Of a stretch of DNA of 64,000 nucleotides, positions 1 through 9,929 are shown in pieces (position 1 is the stretch's first letter; each line of letters starts with the position of its first letter). The notes beneath the pieces are model-generated. The model was not told where the DNA came from, did no database searches, and saw nothing but the letters and a program-made list of their open reading frames with translations. Made by a program: the position numbers and the translations under genes. The DNA comes from Diphasiastrum complanatum (taxonomy: Eukaryota; Streptophyta; Lycopodiopsida; Lycopodiales; Lycopodiaceae): positions 34,964,585 through 35,028,584 of the forward strand of contig CM055102.1 in NCBI GenBank assembly GCA_029204225.1. Direction: 5' to 3'.

Positions 1-456
1 CACGTGCTGCACTCCCATTGGCCCCATGGCCTGCTCCCCCACAGTGCCCATGTGCTATTGTACCTGCCCCATGTATTGCTCCACCACATGCTGCACTCCG
101 ATTGGGTTCGTGGTCTGCTACCCCATAGTGCCCATGTGACGGTGTACCTGTCCGAATTTGCTGCTCCCCTACATGCTGCACTCCCATTGACCCCAAGGTC
201 TGCTCCCCCACAGTGCCCCCTGTACAGTCCCTCTGTACAGTCCTCTTTAGAGTCCCCCCTTTTTTCTAAACCCTGACACTTTTTTTTTCAAAATTTTTTA
301 CCCTAAAATACCCTTGTAAGAGGGGTTTTTAATAAAAAAAAAAAAATAATAAAAAATATTATTATTATGGTGCCGCCTTGGTACCGCGGGTCTAAGGGCA
401 GCACCATAATGGCGGTACCACCATTATGGTACCGGCGGTACCATGGGGTACTATGA
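1..456 (+). mobile_element. hAT-family element E1, accessory-gene-side terminus (cut by window edge)
   Basis: This is the outer end of an element of the same family as E2b, E3 and E4 further right; the rest lies outside the window. It holds about two and a half copies of an 84-bp subterminal unit (marker strings CATGCTGCACTCC and CAGTGCCCATGTG). An AT-rich spacer follows, then a cluster of GGTACC palindromes at 370-447, and the end GTACTATGAT at 456. The same order is seen at 30,385-30,862 and 42,960-43,535. Open frames here are repeat translation, not genes. Confidence rests on matching these other ends by eye. Confidence 0.8.
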
Positions 457-482
457 TATATATATATATATATATATATAAA
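455..482. repeat. (TA)n microsatellite at E1 terminus
   Basis: A run of alternating TA starts exactly at the element end. The same pattern is seen at the ends of E2b, E3 and E4, so this is either the target site or target-derived DNA. Confidence 0.9.
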
Positions 483-703
483 AGCTCCAAGTGTTGTACC
501 ACAACACCTGGTACGGCACGGGTTCCTTAAGTGCCGTGAAACTTCAGTTTCAAGGCACCCACGACATCGGTTTTTTTTTTTGGTTTTTTTTAAGTCATTT
601 TTTGGTTAGAAAACCAAAAAAAGGAAAAAAAAAAAAAAACCCACATGCCGTACCACGTCACGTGTGCCATGGTACGACACCTGGTATGACACTTGGACCC
701 CAC
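483..703. mobile_element. Putative small non-autonomous DNA element (MITE-like)
   Basis: The left edge reads TCCAAGTGTTGTACCA. The right edge, read on the minus strand, is TCCAAGTGTCATACCA, so the two form a roughly 35-bp imperfect terminal inverted repeat around an A/T-homopolymer core. No coding potential is visible. Both edges carry clusters of GGTAC/GTACC. The target-site duplication was not resolved, so the borders are approximate. Confidence 0.45.
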
Positions 704-839
704 GACATCTTTGATTTAGGAGAGCGTTTCTGAGAAACGGTTTTTTTTTTAATATAAATAATTCTCTTTTTGTTTTTTTGTGGGCAACATGGGTATCAGA
801 TTAAAGCTCTAATCAAGGGCAATACATTTATGAGCTAGA

Positions 840-1668
840 ATCTAGATGCAGCAGGGATTCTAGTCCTGCCACACTACTTGGACTCAGGACTGTCACATTG
901 CCTCAGATTCACATTGGGACAGCTTAGGGTGTCTTCTCACCAGCTAGCTATCGAGACTGGGAGGTTCGACAACATTCCTTGAGAGGAGCGGATTTGCCAG
1001 TTATGCTCTCTAGATGAGGTGGATTTTGGGGAGAATTTTATCTTTAGATGTCTTGTATACTATGAGATCAGAGGGAGATATCACTGCTTATTTCGAGACA
1101 TGCCTACCACTCTACGCTCTCTCATAGCCTATGAGGACCCCCGGTGTGTCACTCTTATGGTACGAGAGATGTTCATATTGAGGCGAGATCTATGCGGGAC
1201 TGCTCAGCATTCTACCACTCAGCCCTCGATTACTTCTTTCTTTACTGGGCGGAGATCGCGAGATATAGTGCATGATGATGATGCTGATGATTATGATGAT
1301 GATGAGGCTGATGGCCGTTTACATGCTCACAGGGATCAGAGACAGTGTACTTCTCACCATCACTCTATTGCCAAGATCACCAGACCTTCTATGCAGAGAC
1401 ACACTGCACATAGACGACGTCGGAGGGCTCCAACGCTTCCAGAGCTTGCAGCTCGCATTCCATCTTTCTACAGATCAGCACGGACTTTACATCATGACAT
1501 AGACGCATGTATTATCATGCACATACTCTCTCATTTTCGCATTTATCTTAGTTTGTAGATGTTTCTTTATTACAGCTTTGGAGATGTTTTATTTGCTCCC
1601 ATCGTAACCACATACTTGACATGTATTTCATTAGTCTTATATGCCTTTTGGCACGGAAAAGACATTAA

Positions 1669-1723
<55 letters not shown>
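840..1723 (+). mobile_element. 5'-truncated LINE copy (3' end of ORF2 plus UTR)
   Basis: Only the last part of the LINE described at 1,724-7,320 remains. The conceptual protein at 1,030-1,200 has 'YYEIRGRYHCLF' and 'YEDPRC', matching 'YYEIRGRYYCLF' and 'YEDSRC' at 6,620-6,720 of the longer copy. Weaker nucleotide similarity runs upstream to about 840. The 3' UTR ends with the shared tail CTTGACATGTA...GACATTAAT and then (CT)n. The reading frame is degraded. The 5' truncation is typical of target-primed reverse transcription. Confidence 0.75.
1672..1723 (+). repeat. (CT)n tail of the truncated LINE
   Basis: About 52 bp of alternating CT directly follow the LINE 3' UTR. Upstream sequence of the next, near full-length LINE begins immediately after it. 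Confidence 0.9.
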
Positions 1724-1725
<2 letters not shown>

Positions 1726-1861
1726 CCTCCTGCTGACGCGCTGACGACCTGATGACGCCCTGATCCTGCTGATGCGCTGATGACCTGATGACGCCCTGCT
1801 GACGCTCTCTCTCTCAGGTGGCCAGCGCTTCTACCTCCATCGCTACTGTTGGGATGGCGGC

Positions 1862-2575
1862 TTGCTAGCCATCCACGCTTCATGGCAAAACAAAAGGGGA
1901 GCCCTCGCTCCCCTCCTATGTCTCCCACCCCATTGCTATCTACTGCTACCCCTACCTCTCCTACCCCCTCGCTGGCCCCTCCCATCCCCTCGCTGCCTGA
2001 TCATACATCTCTGCCTACCTCTCCTACCCCCTCGCTGGCCCTCTCATCCCCTCGTTGGCTGTCCACCCTCGCTGGTTGTCCACCTCACTCCCACCCCCTC
2101 GCTGCCTGCTCCCACCCCCTCTATGCCTACACCCACTGCTCCTGCTCCCACCCCCTCGCTGGCTCTCCCCACCCCCTCGCTGGCTCCCTCTGTTCCTTTT
2201 ACATCGCTGGCTGCCCCCCATCTTCCCTCCCCCATCTTCCCTGGCCCTCTCCTCCCTCCTAGGTTCCCCTGCCCCCTCTCACTATCCCATTTCATTCCTA
2301 GGTTCCCCTGCCCCCTCTCATTCCCTAAAGAGGCCTACTCTCCTACCAAGGCATTTGAACAATACCTCCTCTCTTGCATAGAGCAGATTGCACTAGAATC
2401 TAGCTCTCTAAGGACTGAAGTGGGCCAAATGAAAACCACAATACAAGCTATGGCAATCGAGAAGCAAACTTTGACAGCCCGGATCATCTCTTTGGAAGAG
2501 GCCTTGAGCAAGAAGGACGAACCAGCCCGCACCACTAACACAAAGATCCAAGAATTGGAGGAACAGATTGAGTAA
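1862..2575 (+). pseudogene. LINE ORF1, N-terminal half (proline/serine-rich plus coiled coil)
   Basis: This open frame has a long low-complexity Pro/Ser/Leu part (about residues 1-150), made of repeated CCCCTCGCTGGC-type DNA units. A charged helical stretch follows at about residues 165-237 with Leu/Ile/Ala spacing ('SLEEALSKKDE', 'KIQELEEQIE') that reads as a coiled coil. Coiled coils trimerise L1-type ORF1 proteins. A stop at 2,573-2,575 separates it from the RNA-binding part at 3,054, so the gene is broken, or the intervening 480 bp holds an insertion. The repetitive N-terminal part may not be translated. The start is uncertain. Confidence 0.55.
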
Positions 2576-2822
2576 CATAAGGTGGAGACCAGAACATGGG
2601 CCTCTCTATTCAAAGAAGACGGTAAAGAGAGTACAGTTATGAACGTAGCCACGGCAGAAGGAGATCATATCATAAGCCAAGTAACAAATGACACAGAATC
2701 CCTACTTATAGCCAAGAGGAAGCCCTAAAAGGAAGCTTCCAGTGGATAGGGCCAAACTGAGAGGGAAAATAGTGCGCCCTCCAAGAAGGCCCCCGCTCTC
2801 AGTAATATGACCAAATAACCAA

Positions 2823-2935
2823 TATAGTGAATCATAGGGCCCAAGGCCAATAATATGGTCTAAATGTCAACAATAGGGCCCAAGGCCAACCATATAGTCT
2901 AGATGTCAAATAATGAATAAAAAAGGGCCCAAAGC
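2823..2935 (+). repeat. Short tandem repeat inside the LINE ORF1 gap
   Basis: Two copies of a roughly 55-bp unit containing GGGCCCAAGGCCAA, plus a third partial GGGCCC, lie between the two ORF1 pieces. They may have helped break the frame. Confidence 0.6.
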
Positions 2936-3053
2936 CTGCTTATGCATAAAGTAAAATAAATGTAAATGGACATGGCGAATGTAATGAGCCGAGTCCATAA
3001 CTAGTACACACACTTTCAATAACGTCATCTCAGCCACCATATCTGAAGAAGAG

Positions 3054-3422
3054 ATGCGGAAGTATAAATCTATGAATGTTCGGGTGCGAGGCATTGAGGA
3101 TACTAAGGCTCCAATTACCGAAGCAACCAGTTTCCTCACAGATACACTTTCCCACCTTCACAACGGAATGGAAAGAGCGTGGAGAACTAAAAGAGATCCA
3201 TCTACACTCATCATACGGTTCACGGGAATAGAGGAACGACAAGCTGCCTTTAGGCTACGAGCTCGGCTGAGAGGTACCCTTATCTTCATGGACGATGATC
3301 TCACACCGATGCAAGTTGCCGAAAGGAGGAAGGTTTTCAGCGAAGCCAAAGCATTGGGAAAAAGGGTGGTCTATCGGGATGGTAAGGCCCGATATATTGA
3401 CCCTCAGAAATCTGAGGCATAG
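3054..3422 (+). pseudogene. LINE ORF1, C-terminal half (RRM-like and C-terminal domain)
   Basis: This 122-residue frame is probably the nucleic-acid-chaperone half of ORF1. 'STLIIRFTGIEERQAAF' fits the last strand and helix of an RRM-like fold. 'GTLIFMDDDLTPMQVAERR' and 'GKRVVYRDGKARYI' fit the C-terminal domain of L1-type ORF1 proteins, which package LINE RNA. A second copy of the same domain is at 7,744-8,025 ('TRIFLDEDLTFVQVQERK', 'GKHLIYRDGI'), which supports a conserved protein module. The true start lies upstream, beyond a stop, so this is a fragment. Confidence 0.65.
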
Positions 3423-3473
3423 GGATTTGGGCCCCCCGGACTTAGGAGCGGTTCGGGGGCCTTCACAGAAGCA

Positions 3474-4426
3474 TTGCGGGTGAGTTTATGGAACTGCAAT
3501 GTTTCCACTCTTCAGCCACAGCGGGAGATTTTAGAGATTTTTGTACTACAGGGGATATCCTTATACTTACAGAAACACATGAGAGTCCTGAGAGAGGACT
3601 TCCTTGCATTGAGGGGTTTTGCTGTCTTTCTTCCTGCAGGGGGAAGACGAGGGCACTTACTAGTCGCGGTTAGGTGGTGTTGCTTGCTTATTTTGAGACT
3701 CTCTCCAGTCATGGGTCGAGCTACTACACACTGACGAGCAGGCTTGCTATATATGGATCAGGTTGGACCATAGGCTGATGGAGTTAGATCGTGACATTTT
3801 CATGGCTATTTGTTATTCCTCCAGAGACATAAGCTTTCGCCTCAGAAGAGGAGTCACCTTTCATGGATATTTCATCAGACATTATTAGATATGAGGATCG
3901 AGGATATATTCTTTTAGCGGGGGACTTCAATGCCAGGACTAGGTCCAGGCAAACAGAATTTCACAGAGCAGCAGAGGATCCACATCAGATACATGCACTT
4001 GATTGTGATGATCATGGTCTTATACGGCGATCGGCGGATGCAGCGGGTCTAGTTACATCATATGGGGAGCAGATGCTTCAGTTGGGCGAGGCTCATGGAC
4101 TGGCCATTTATAATGGCCTTGTTCAGCTGCCAGGCTCTGGTGACTACACTTGCTTCCCACATAGTGGAGGACATAGCGTCGTTGACTATTTCATGGGTTC
4201 ACCATCTCTCCTTCACTCCATTTCATCCTTATCTATACACCGCACCACTCTTTCTGATCATTCGTATCTCTCCCTCTCTGTCGGTCATCTCCCCATCACA
4301 CATATCGTATCTACCCCTACAATGAAACCCACATACTGCTACACTTCGCATAACACACCACTGTATAGAGAAGCCCTCTCTGATCTCCTTACCTATTTCC
4401 CACATGAGCATACTTTAGAGGAGTAG
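3474..4426 (+). pseudogene. LINE ORF2, AP-like endonuclease domain (frame-broken)
   Basis: Pieces in different frames make up an apurinic-type endonuclease, which nicks target DNA to prime reverse transcription. 'GDILILTETHES' (from about 3,550) carries the catalytic Glu region. 'LLAGDFNAR' (3,914-3,940) is the GDFN motif. 'HSVVDYFMGS' and 'TLSDHSYL' (about 4,170-4,270) are the C-terminal D-H motif. The first third shifts between two forward frames and a stop separates it from the frame at 3,863-4,426. At least two frame changes make it non-functional as read. Confidence 0.7.
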
Positions 4427-4436
4427 TCCCTCTTTC

Positions 4437-5913
4437 TTGTCCAGACCATCCACACTGCAACTTCCATTGCCTTTCCATCTCCACGGCCCAAACACCAGAG
4501 ACGTCATAGACCCCATAACCCTTGGTATGACCAGGAATGCATCCATCTCCATCAGAACCTCATATATACTCGCTCCCATCTTCCTCATATGGCCAAAACC
4601 ATATCTCGTGTCTACCATAGAATCACCAGGAAAAAGAAAATTGTATATGAGATTAGCCAAGGTAAGAAAATGATGGATCTCCTCTTCAGTTCCTCTTCAG
4701 GTTCATTCTGGAAGAAGTTCCTTCCACGATCACCTCCACCACGGATCACAGACCTCAACACTTGGGTCACATATGCCACATCATTGTACACCATCCCAGA
4801 TACCCCTTCTCTTTCCACCTCGTCTCACAAATACTTCTGCCATATTCACTAACGACCTTATAGAGAAGGCCATCACACGACTCCATTCCCATAAAGCCAA
4901 GGACATTGATGAGCTAGAGGCTGAACTTCTAAAGTATGCTGCCGACATCCTCTCACCCTTCCTCTCCATTCTATTCAACCGAGCTGTCACCTTTGATTTT
5001 CCCTCTCCATGGTCTACAAACCTCATTCACCCTATCCATAAAGGCAGGGACCCCATGAAAGCTGACAACTACCGCACCATTATGATCAGTCACCTCTTCG
5101 CCAAAGTCTATGGCTCTATCCTACAGTCAGAGATTAGTACAGAGATGGATGCCAAATCACTCCATGCAGGCGGGTTTCAGACCGGGATATACTACATCGG
5201 ATCATATCTTTACTTTGAGGTCCATCATTGAGGAGGCTAAGGCCAAGAGGGAGTGTGTATACTGTTGCTTTGTGGATTTCCGCAAGGCCTTTGATTCTGT
5301 GCCTAGGCATCTATTGATACAAAGACTTCACGATCGAGGATTTCAGGAGGATACTATACAGGCAGTAGTAGCATTGTACAAGCGAGTTATTGGCAGGGTC
5401 CGACTATCAGGAGCTATCTCACCGGAGGTGGTTAGTACTATTGGGGTCAAACAGGGATGTCCACTCTCTCCTACACTCTTTGGTCTTTACATTGACGAGC
5501 TGGAGCATGTTGTACGGAGTGATGGCAGGGTAGGATGTACATTGGGCGACCTCAGTATTGCTATCCTCCTGTATGCCGATGATGTGGTTTTGCTTTCACG
5601 GACGAGAGAGGGTTTGCAGCGACACTTAGACGCTCTTCATTCTTTCTGCACACGGTGGGGTTTGTCAGTGAATGTGGCCAAGACTAAGGTTATGGTGTTC
5701 AACACCTCTAGGTCTTTCATGATGCGGCAGGAGCTTCTATGGGATGGTCATCCACTAGAGGTTGTTGACTCATATACATACCTAGGGGTACTTTTTTCGG
5801 GGCCCACGTTCAGCATGAGACATGTAGCTATTTCTCGGGTATGGAAGGGCTATGCCTCACTGGTAGATTTGGAGAGACTGCTTCAGTTCACACATCAGAG
5901 ATGCGACCAGTAA
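4437..5913 (+). pseudogene. LINE ORF2, reverse transcriptase domain (frame-broken)
   Basis: The region encodes a LINE reverse transcriptase in three overlapping frames. A fingers/palm entry lies at about 4,860-5,160 ('HSHKAKDIDELEAELLKY', 'LIHPIHKGRDPMKADNYR'). The palm follows at 5,260-5,700: 'FVDFRKAFDSVPRHLL', 'GVKQGCPLSPTLFGLYI', the catalytic 'YADDVVLLS' at 5,572-5,598, and 'NVAKTKVMVF'. Motif order and spacing match non-LTR enzymes. Frame switches near 4,850 and 5,170 and a stop at 5,913 inactivate it. Confidence 0.85.
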
Positions 5914-5933
5914 GTGGCGACTCTTTGACACTA

Positions 5934-6964
5934 TGGTTGTGCCCTCAGCTATGTATGCCTCCAAGACATGGAGCACTGGTCTGACGACTACTGATTGGTC
6001 ATATATCTCCCGGCTCCAGATTCGTTTACTCTCCAGGATGATATGGGCTAAGCCCTCAATACCACACTAGATTATATTGGCGGAGTTCGCGGTCCCCCCC
6101 ATTAAGATTGAGGCCTTATTTCATATTGTGACTTTTATACAGAGGTTGGATGATCTTCAGGACGGGGGGACACACTATGTTGTTGCGGCTCTATCCTCAT
6201 CCCGACGCCTACACTCAGAGGGACACCTTTTCTCATGGTATGCTCAGGCTTGTCGTCTCCTCTCCACATTGGGTATCTAGATCAATGACCTACCTGCGGG
6301 CACCCACCAGTACATCAGAGGCCTCCTCTATAGATCATATCTTCATATCACTTGGCAGGGTCCATTGGGGACCAAGAGTGAGTTTTATCGTACACACTTT
6401 CTATCTCTTGATCCAGCTGGTTGCCCCATAGTATCTGGTTACTTGTTGAGGAGTATATCACACAGATTGCGGATAGAGATGGGTCAATTTCGGGTTTCCT
6501 CACATTAGCTGGCCATTGAGACCGGCAGATACAGTGGCACCCCACGAGAGGACCGGCTTTGTAGCATGTGTTCTGTGCATGAGATTGAGGACGAATTGCA
6601 TTTCCTCTTCAGATGTCCGGCCTACTACGAGATTCGGGGGAGGTACTACTGCCTGTTCAGAGAGCAGCCAACTACACTTTCTGCCCTAATATCTTATGAG
6701 GACTCCAGATGTGTTGCATTGATGATCCGGGAGATGTCAGACTTGAGGAGGAGGAGACGCGATATTGATACACATTCCCTGATACAGTTGAGCATCAGTG
6801 AGTGCATATTCCGTTGGAGACAGAGATCCAAGGTACCCATAGGCTACGATTCAGATGGAGAGGCTGAGATTCCAGATTCCTTCATACATCGGCAGCAAAG
6901 GCCTTGTCGACGGCCAGAGAGACAGTCAGCTATTAGGCCACAGCCCAGAGCGACACAACAATAG
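5934..6964 (+). pseudogene. LINE ORF2, C-terminal thumb and Cys/His region (broken)
   Basis: The tail of the LINE polyprotein follows the reverse transcriptase. 'RLQIRLLSRMIWAKPS' at about 6,010-6,060 resembles the common post-RT stretch. At 6,566-6,660, 'CSVHEIEDELHFLFRCPAYY' has the C...H...C layout of the zinc-binding C-terminal segment of many LINE ORF2 proteins. Several stops fall between 5,913 and 6,566. The last frame runs to a stop at 6,962-6,964 and includes a basic Arg-rich end. Homology with the truncated copy at 1,019-1,558 shows it belongs to the element. Confidence 0.65.
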
Positions 6965-7233
6965 AGACGACACCAACAGCCTATCCGGCGGCAGAGGTCC
7001 ATGGCACATCCAGTGACACCTTCACAACATACCATTCCATTTCTTCCAGGCTGATAGGCATCATGATATACGATTCCAGGCTGTTGGACCTTGACTGGGC
7101 CAACCATCTTTATGCATTGTATTTGTAGTTATTGTTTTATAGATGATTGAGCTTTAAGCTCCTAATCTATGTGCACACTTGACATGTACCTTTTCTGAGT
7201 CCTATGTACCTTAGGGTATTCAAGGACATTAAT

Positions 7234-7238
<5 letters not shown>
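6965..7238 (+). other. LINE 3' UTR
   Basis: This non-coding stretch ends with the family tail CTTGACATGTACC...AAGGACATTAATAAAAT directly before (CT)n. The same tail is seen at 1,616-1,671, 8,158-8,232 and, diverged, 8,418-8,484. Four shared tails suggest this is the part recognised by the LINE machinery. Confidence 0.75.

Positions 7239-7320
<82 letters not shown>
7239..7320 (+). repeat. (CT)n tail of the near full-length LINE
   Basis: 82 bp of uninterrupted CT close the element. Serine/leucine and arginine/glutamate open frames across it are repeat artefacts. Confidence 0.95.
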
Positions 7321-7321
<1 letters not shown>

Positions 7322-7629
7322 AACGTGTCCTGGAACATGTTACGGAATTTTGTAAAAGAACGTGTCCCCGGAACACTTTTTTTCTTTTTTCCCGTATGGA
7401 TGTCAGAAGGCTGCATTTTTTGTGGGGAATTCCAATAAAAATTTTTCAATTTTTTTTTATGCATTGCAGAAGTAAGATTTTGTTGAATATTAGGTGTTCA
7501 TGGTTCACTAGATCACTGATTCATGATGTGTTTAACTGATTCACTGATGGAGGTCTACAATGAAGTTATCAACATTTGGGAATATTGACATCAGTGAAAT
7601 GGACTGTGCTCTCTCCCTCCATCTCTATC
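7321..7629. other. Non-coding spacer with a GTGTCC/GGAACA palindrome cluster
   Basis: At 7,323-7,376 the strings CGTGTCCTGGAACA and CGTGTCCCCGGAACAC occur close together, next to a T-rich tract. This is the same style as other palindrome clusters in the window. Nothing coding is seen in the rest. Confidence 0.4.
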
Positions 7630-7740
7630 CAAGATCACAACAACCGAACTGAAACCATAAGGAACCATACTGAATCATACTGTACCATACCGAATCATGG
7701 CTGAAACTATATTGAACCATACTGAAGAGATAGGACACCA
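7630..7740 (+). repeat. About 100-bp repeat, copy 1 (paired with 8,511-8,606)
   Basis: It starts GATCACAACAA, has several ACTGAATCATACTG-type units and ends GAAGAGATAGGACAC. A close copy lies at 8,511-8,606. The two flank the two short LINE derivatives. Confidence 0.7.
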
Positions 7741-7743
7741 ACG

Positions 7744-8025
7744 ATGCAGGCCTGGCGCACCCACAAAGATACGAAGACATTAGTTATCCGCTTCTCATCA
7801 GTAGCACACAAGATAGATGTTCTCCGCCGCCGAGCCAAGCTGAAGGATACTCGTATCTTCTTGGATGAAGATCTAACTTTCGTACAAGTACAAGAACGGA
7901 AACAAGCCCGCCAGAAAGCAAAAGAATTGGGGAAACATCTCATTTATAGGGATGGTATAATACCTTTTGTCAAAATCAGAGTTAAAGAAAAAGTGGAGAC
8001 TGTAGTTGTAGAGTTAGAGAAATGA
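7744..8025 (+). CDS. LINE ORF1-like protein fragment
   Basis: This open frame has no internal stop. 'KTLVIRFSS' (residues about 11-19) fits the last RRM strand, and 'TRIFLDEDLTFVQVQERKQA' and 'GKHLIYRDGI' fit the ORF1 C-terminal domain, as in 3,054-3,422. Such domains bind LINE RNA. The protein lacks a coiled coil and most of the RRM, so by itself it is probably not a working ORF1p. A longer version may begin upstream in another frame. Whether it is expressed is unknown. Confidence 0.5.
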   Translation: MQAWRTHKDTKTLVIRFSSVAHKIDVLRRRAKLKDTRIFLDEDLTFVQVQERKQARQKAKELGKHLIYRDGIIPFVKIRVKEKVETVVVELEK

Positions 8026-8231
8026 GGAGTTTATCAGTTGATTAAACTTGATTTGTAAATGGTCGTAGTACCATAATTTTCCTGATCTATTTTATCTCAT
8101 AGGCTTTTAATTACTAGTTTTAGTTTTAGTATTAGAATGATGGCCTTGTGAAATTCATTTGACATGTACTTTTGTCTTATATGCCTTAGGGCATGGAAAA
8201 GACATTAATGAAATCTTCTTCTTTTTCTTCT

Positions 8232-8232
<1 letters not shown>

Positions 8233-8306
<74 letters not shown>
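8233..8306 (+). repeat. (CT)n tail of the ORF1-only LINE derivative
   Basis: The run is preceded by an imperfect CTT-rich stretch (8,215-8,236), then pure CT, and ends in CCCCCC. Confidence 0.9.
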
Positions 8307-8307
<1 letters not shown>

Positions 8308-8308
<1 letters not shown>

Positions 8309-8509
8309 CCCCGGGTTGTGGGCTTATTTCACTTCTGCTTTGTTCTACTTTCATTCGTTGCTAGTTTATAGCATTTTACGGCCACGTCCTCCTATGGATG
8401 ATGCTCCCATTGTTGCGTGTACATATTTTCTTTTTGGTCTTATGCACCCACGGGTGCCCAAAAGACGTTAGTAAAGCTTTCTTTCTCTCTCTCTCTCTCT
8501 CTCTCTCTC
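8308..8509 (+). mobile_element. Very short LINE 3' fragment with (CT)n tail
   Basis: About 180 bp between two (CT)n runs end in a diverged family tail (GTGTACATATTTT...AAAGACGTTAGTAAAGC) followed by (CT)n at 8,485-8,509. It is best read as a severely 5'-truncated LINE or a SINE-like rider sharing the tail. No RNA polymerase III box was recognised. Confidence 0.5.
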
Positions 8510-8510
8510 A

Positions 8511-8606
8511 GATCACAACAAACTGAACTGAAATCACAGGGAATCATACTGAATCATACTGAATCATGGCTGAAACCATAATGATCCATGATGAAGAGAT
8601 AAGACA
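8511..8606 (+). repeat. About 100-bp repeat, copy 2 (paired with 7,630-7,740)
   Basis: It opens GATCACAACAA and closes GAAGAGATAAGACAC, colinear with copy 1. It follows a (CT)n run, while copy 1 follows a CT-rich imperfect stretch. Confidence 0.7.
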
Positions 8607-9555
8607 CGTGCAAAAATATGAATATATACAATCTTGTGCCGCAAGGCAACGAACTGGTCCAGTACAATTATATGATACAAAATCATCTAGACATTGTCTC
8701 CTCTGATTGGTAGTCAGAGTCATCTACTATGTTAGAATGAAATAGGGACTCTGCCCGATGACGAGGCTGATGTTCGATGGTGGTGATGCACCCGCTCTGC
8801 ATCTGTGAGTGCCACTGCTCCTGCCTCTACCTCTGCCTCTGCCCCTCACCCCAACCTGGCTCTCTCCCTTTCCTCTCCCTATCTATAATGATCGCCTAGT
8901 GAAGATCCAACTAGATCCTGTTGCATGCAACCAAAAGGACACCTGTGGAGCAAAACCACCCAACCAACAAGAAATGGCTAGTCAATACCCTAACCACTTC
9001 ACCCCCATGCCATGGTGAATGAATGCAAGAGAGGAGGGGCTCTTGGCTTCAAGGATCTGAAAATCCAATAGGTAGATGGGTGAGTTTCCACTAGTATATA
9101 TTCTCTCCCAGGAGGAGTGAATGTCCCTCTTAGGATCCCCATGCAACCTGGAATAGCAATTGACCTCCTATTCTTGCATTATAGCAGTCAAACACCATGC
9201 AAGTGATCCTATGTCCAAATATAGGTCTGGGCCCTCATATGATTATTAATTACTTTATCGGCCAAGCCTGAAATGACGAGGCATAACTAATGACCACATA
9301 CATTGGAGTGACCGGCTATCCATGTCAGGAATTATTCCGAATCCCACATACTGGACATGGACGTAACACTATCCCTCTACCACCCCCCTGGTTGCCTCCA
9401 AGCCCCCTACTCTTGTCGCTACCTCTAGGCTGCCCTCTAGCCCGTTATGTCTGCGTGTCTAAGGTCCTAGGTCCCACACCCTGCGAAGGCCCTACGAATT
9501 GGGATGATGCCTTGCCTGCAGCTGCCTGTGATGCCCCGCTCTTGTCTATATACAG
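8607..9555. other. Intergenic stretch, no gene recognised
   Basis: It contains a C/T-rich stretch at 8,805-8,880 and short open frames without recognisable motifs. No element boundary was found until the LTR relic at 9,556. Confidence 0.5.
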
Positions 9556-9929
9556 TGTTACGAGACCGTAATAGTACCGACCCAACATCTGGGAACAACT
9601 AACCACCAGAGGGCAGGAACAATGTAGAGGCATGCATGCATACCATGCAGCCGGTATAGTAATGCCCATGTGGACACATGCATACGCATACAGACACATG
9701 CGGACGCATGCATGACAGTCAGGGGCCATGCATTCCATCAATGAAGGACTGGTGGGACCCCACATGCAACCTAGTGCATGCAGCATGAACAGTGGGTGTT
9801 GGCAGTAACTCCCACCTACCGCTTCCATGCAAACTCACACTGGGCTAGGAGGGGTATTCTATAAGAGAATGCATTGGCTGGGTGGATCAGACTAGCTTTT
9901 GCCTTCCTGTGGTTAGGGTTTTCCTAGCA
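9556..9929 (+). mobile_element. Diverged gypsy LTR relic
   Basis: It begins TGTTACGAG, as does the chromovirus LTR at 21,766, and shares CTCACACTGGGCTAGGAGGGG and GGTGGATCA near its right part. It ends ...TAGCA before a degenerate primer site (TTGGTATA, compared with TGGTATCAGAGCC). The middle is rich in CATGCATGC-type strings and does not match. It is a related but older family. The right border is approximate. Confidence 0.6.

Larger units (their letters stand above)
1724..7320 (+). mobile_element. Near full-length, decayed LINE retrotransposon with (CT)n tail
   Basis: In order this shows a short repeated GCTGACGC/CTGATGACC leader (1,724-1,815), ORF1 with proline-rich, coiled-coil and RNA-binding parts (1,862-3,422), an AP-type endonuclease (3,474-4,426), a reverse transcriptase (about 4,600-5,913), a C-terminal Cys/His region (to 6,964), a 3' UTR and a (CT)n tail (7,239-7,320). 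Several frameshifts and stops interrupt ORF2, so the copy is inactive as read. The ORF1 layout (coiled coil, RRM-like, C-terminal domain) resembles animal-type L1 ORF1 rather than the CCHC-knuckle ORF1 of many plant L1s. The clade cannot be named without a tree. The 5' border is inferred from the preceding (CT)n. Confidence 0.8.
7744..8306 (+). mobile_element. ORF1-only LINE derivative with (CT)n tail (half-LINE)
   Basis: A 93-residue open frame (7,744-8,025) matches the C-terminal domain of LINE ORF1. It is followed within about 130 bp by the family 3' tail (TTGACATGTACTTTT...GACATTAATGAAAT) and a (CT)n run at 8,233-8,306. No endonuclease or reverse transcriptase lies between. This is either an internally deleted LINE or a non-autonomous ORF1-only lineage comparable in layout to mammalian HAL1. 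The ORF begins with 'MQAWRTHKDTKTLVIRFS', so the upstream part of ORF1 is missing or replaced. Confidence 0.6.

Noticed and set aside
7162-7464. Arg-Glu repeat open frames on the minus strand (also 1,665-1,985 and 62,252-62,437)
   Set aside because: They are translations of (CT)n microsatellites with no coding signal on either side.
8308-8509. A SINE with RNA polymerase III promoter
   Set aside because: No A-box or B-box was recognised, and the fragment is too short and diverged to separate from a truncated LINE.
7630-8606. The two 100-bp repeats as a target-site duplication of one insertion
   Set aside because: They are far longer than any LINE target duplication, and two separate (CT)n-tailed pieces lie between them.
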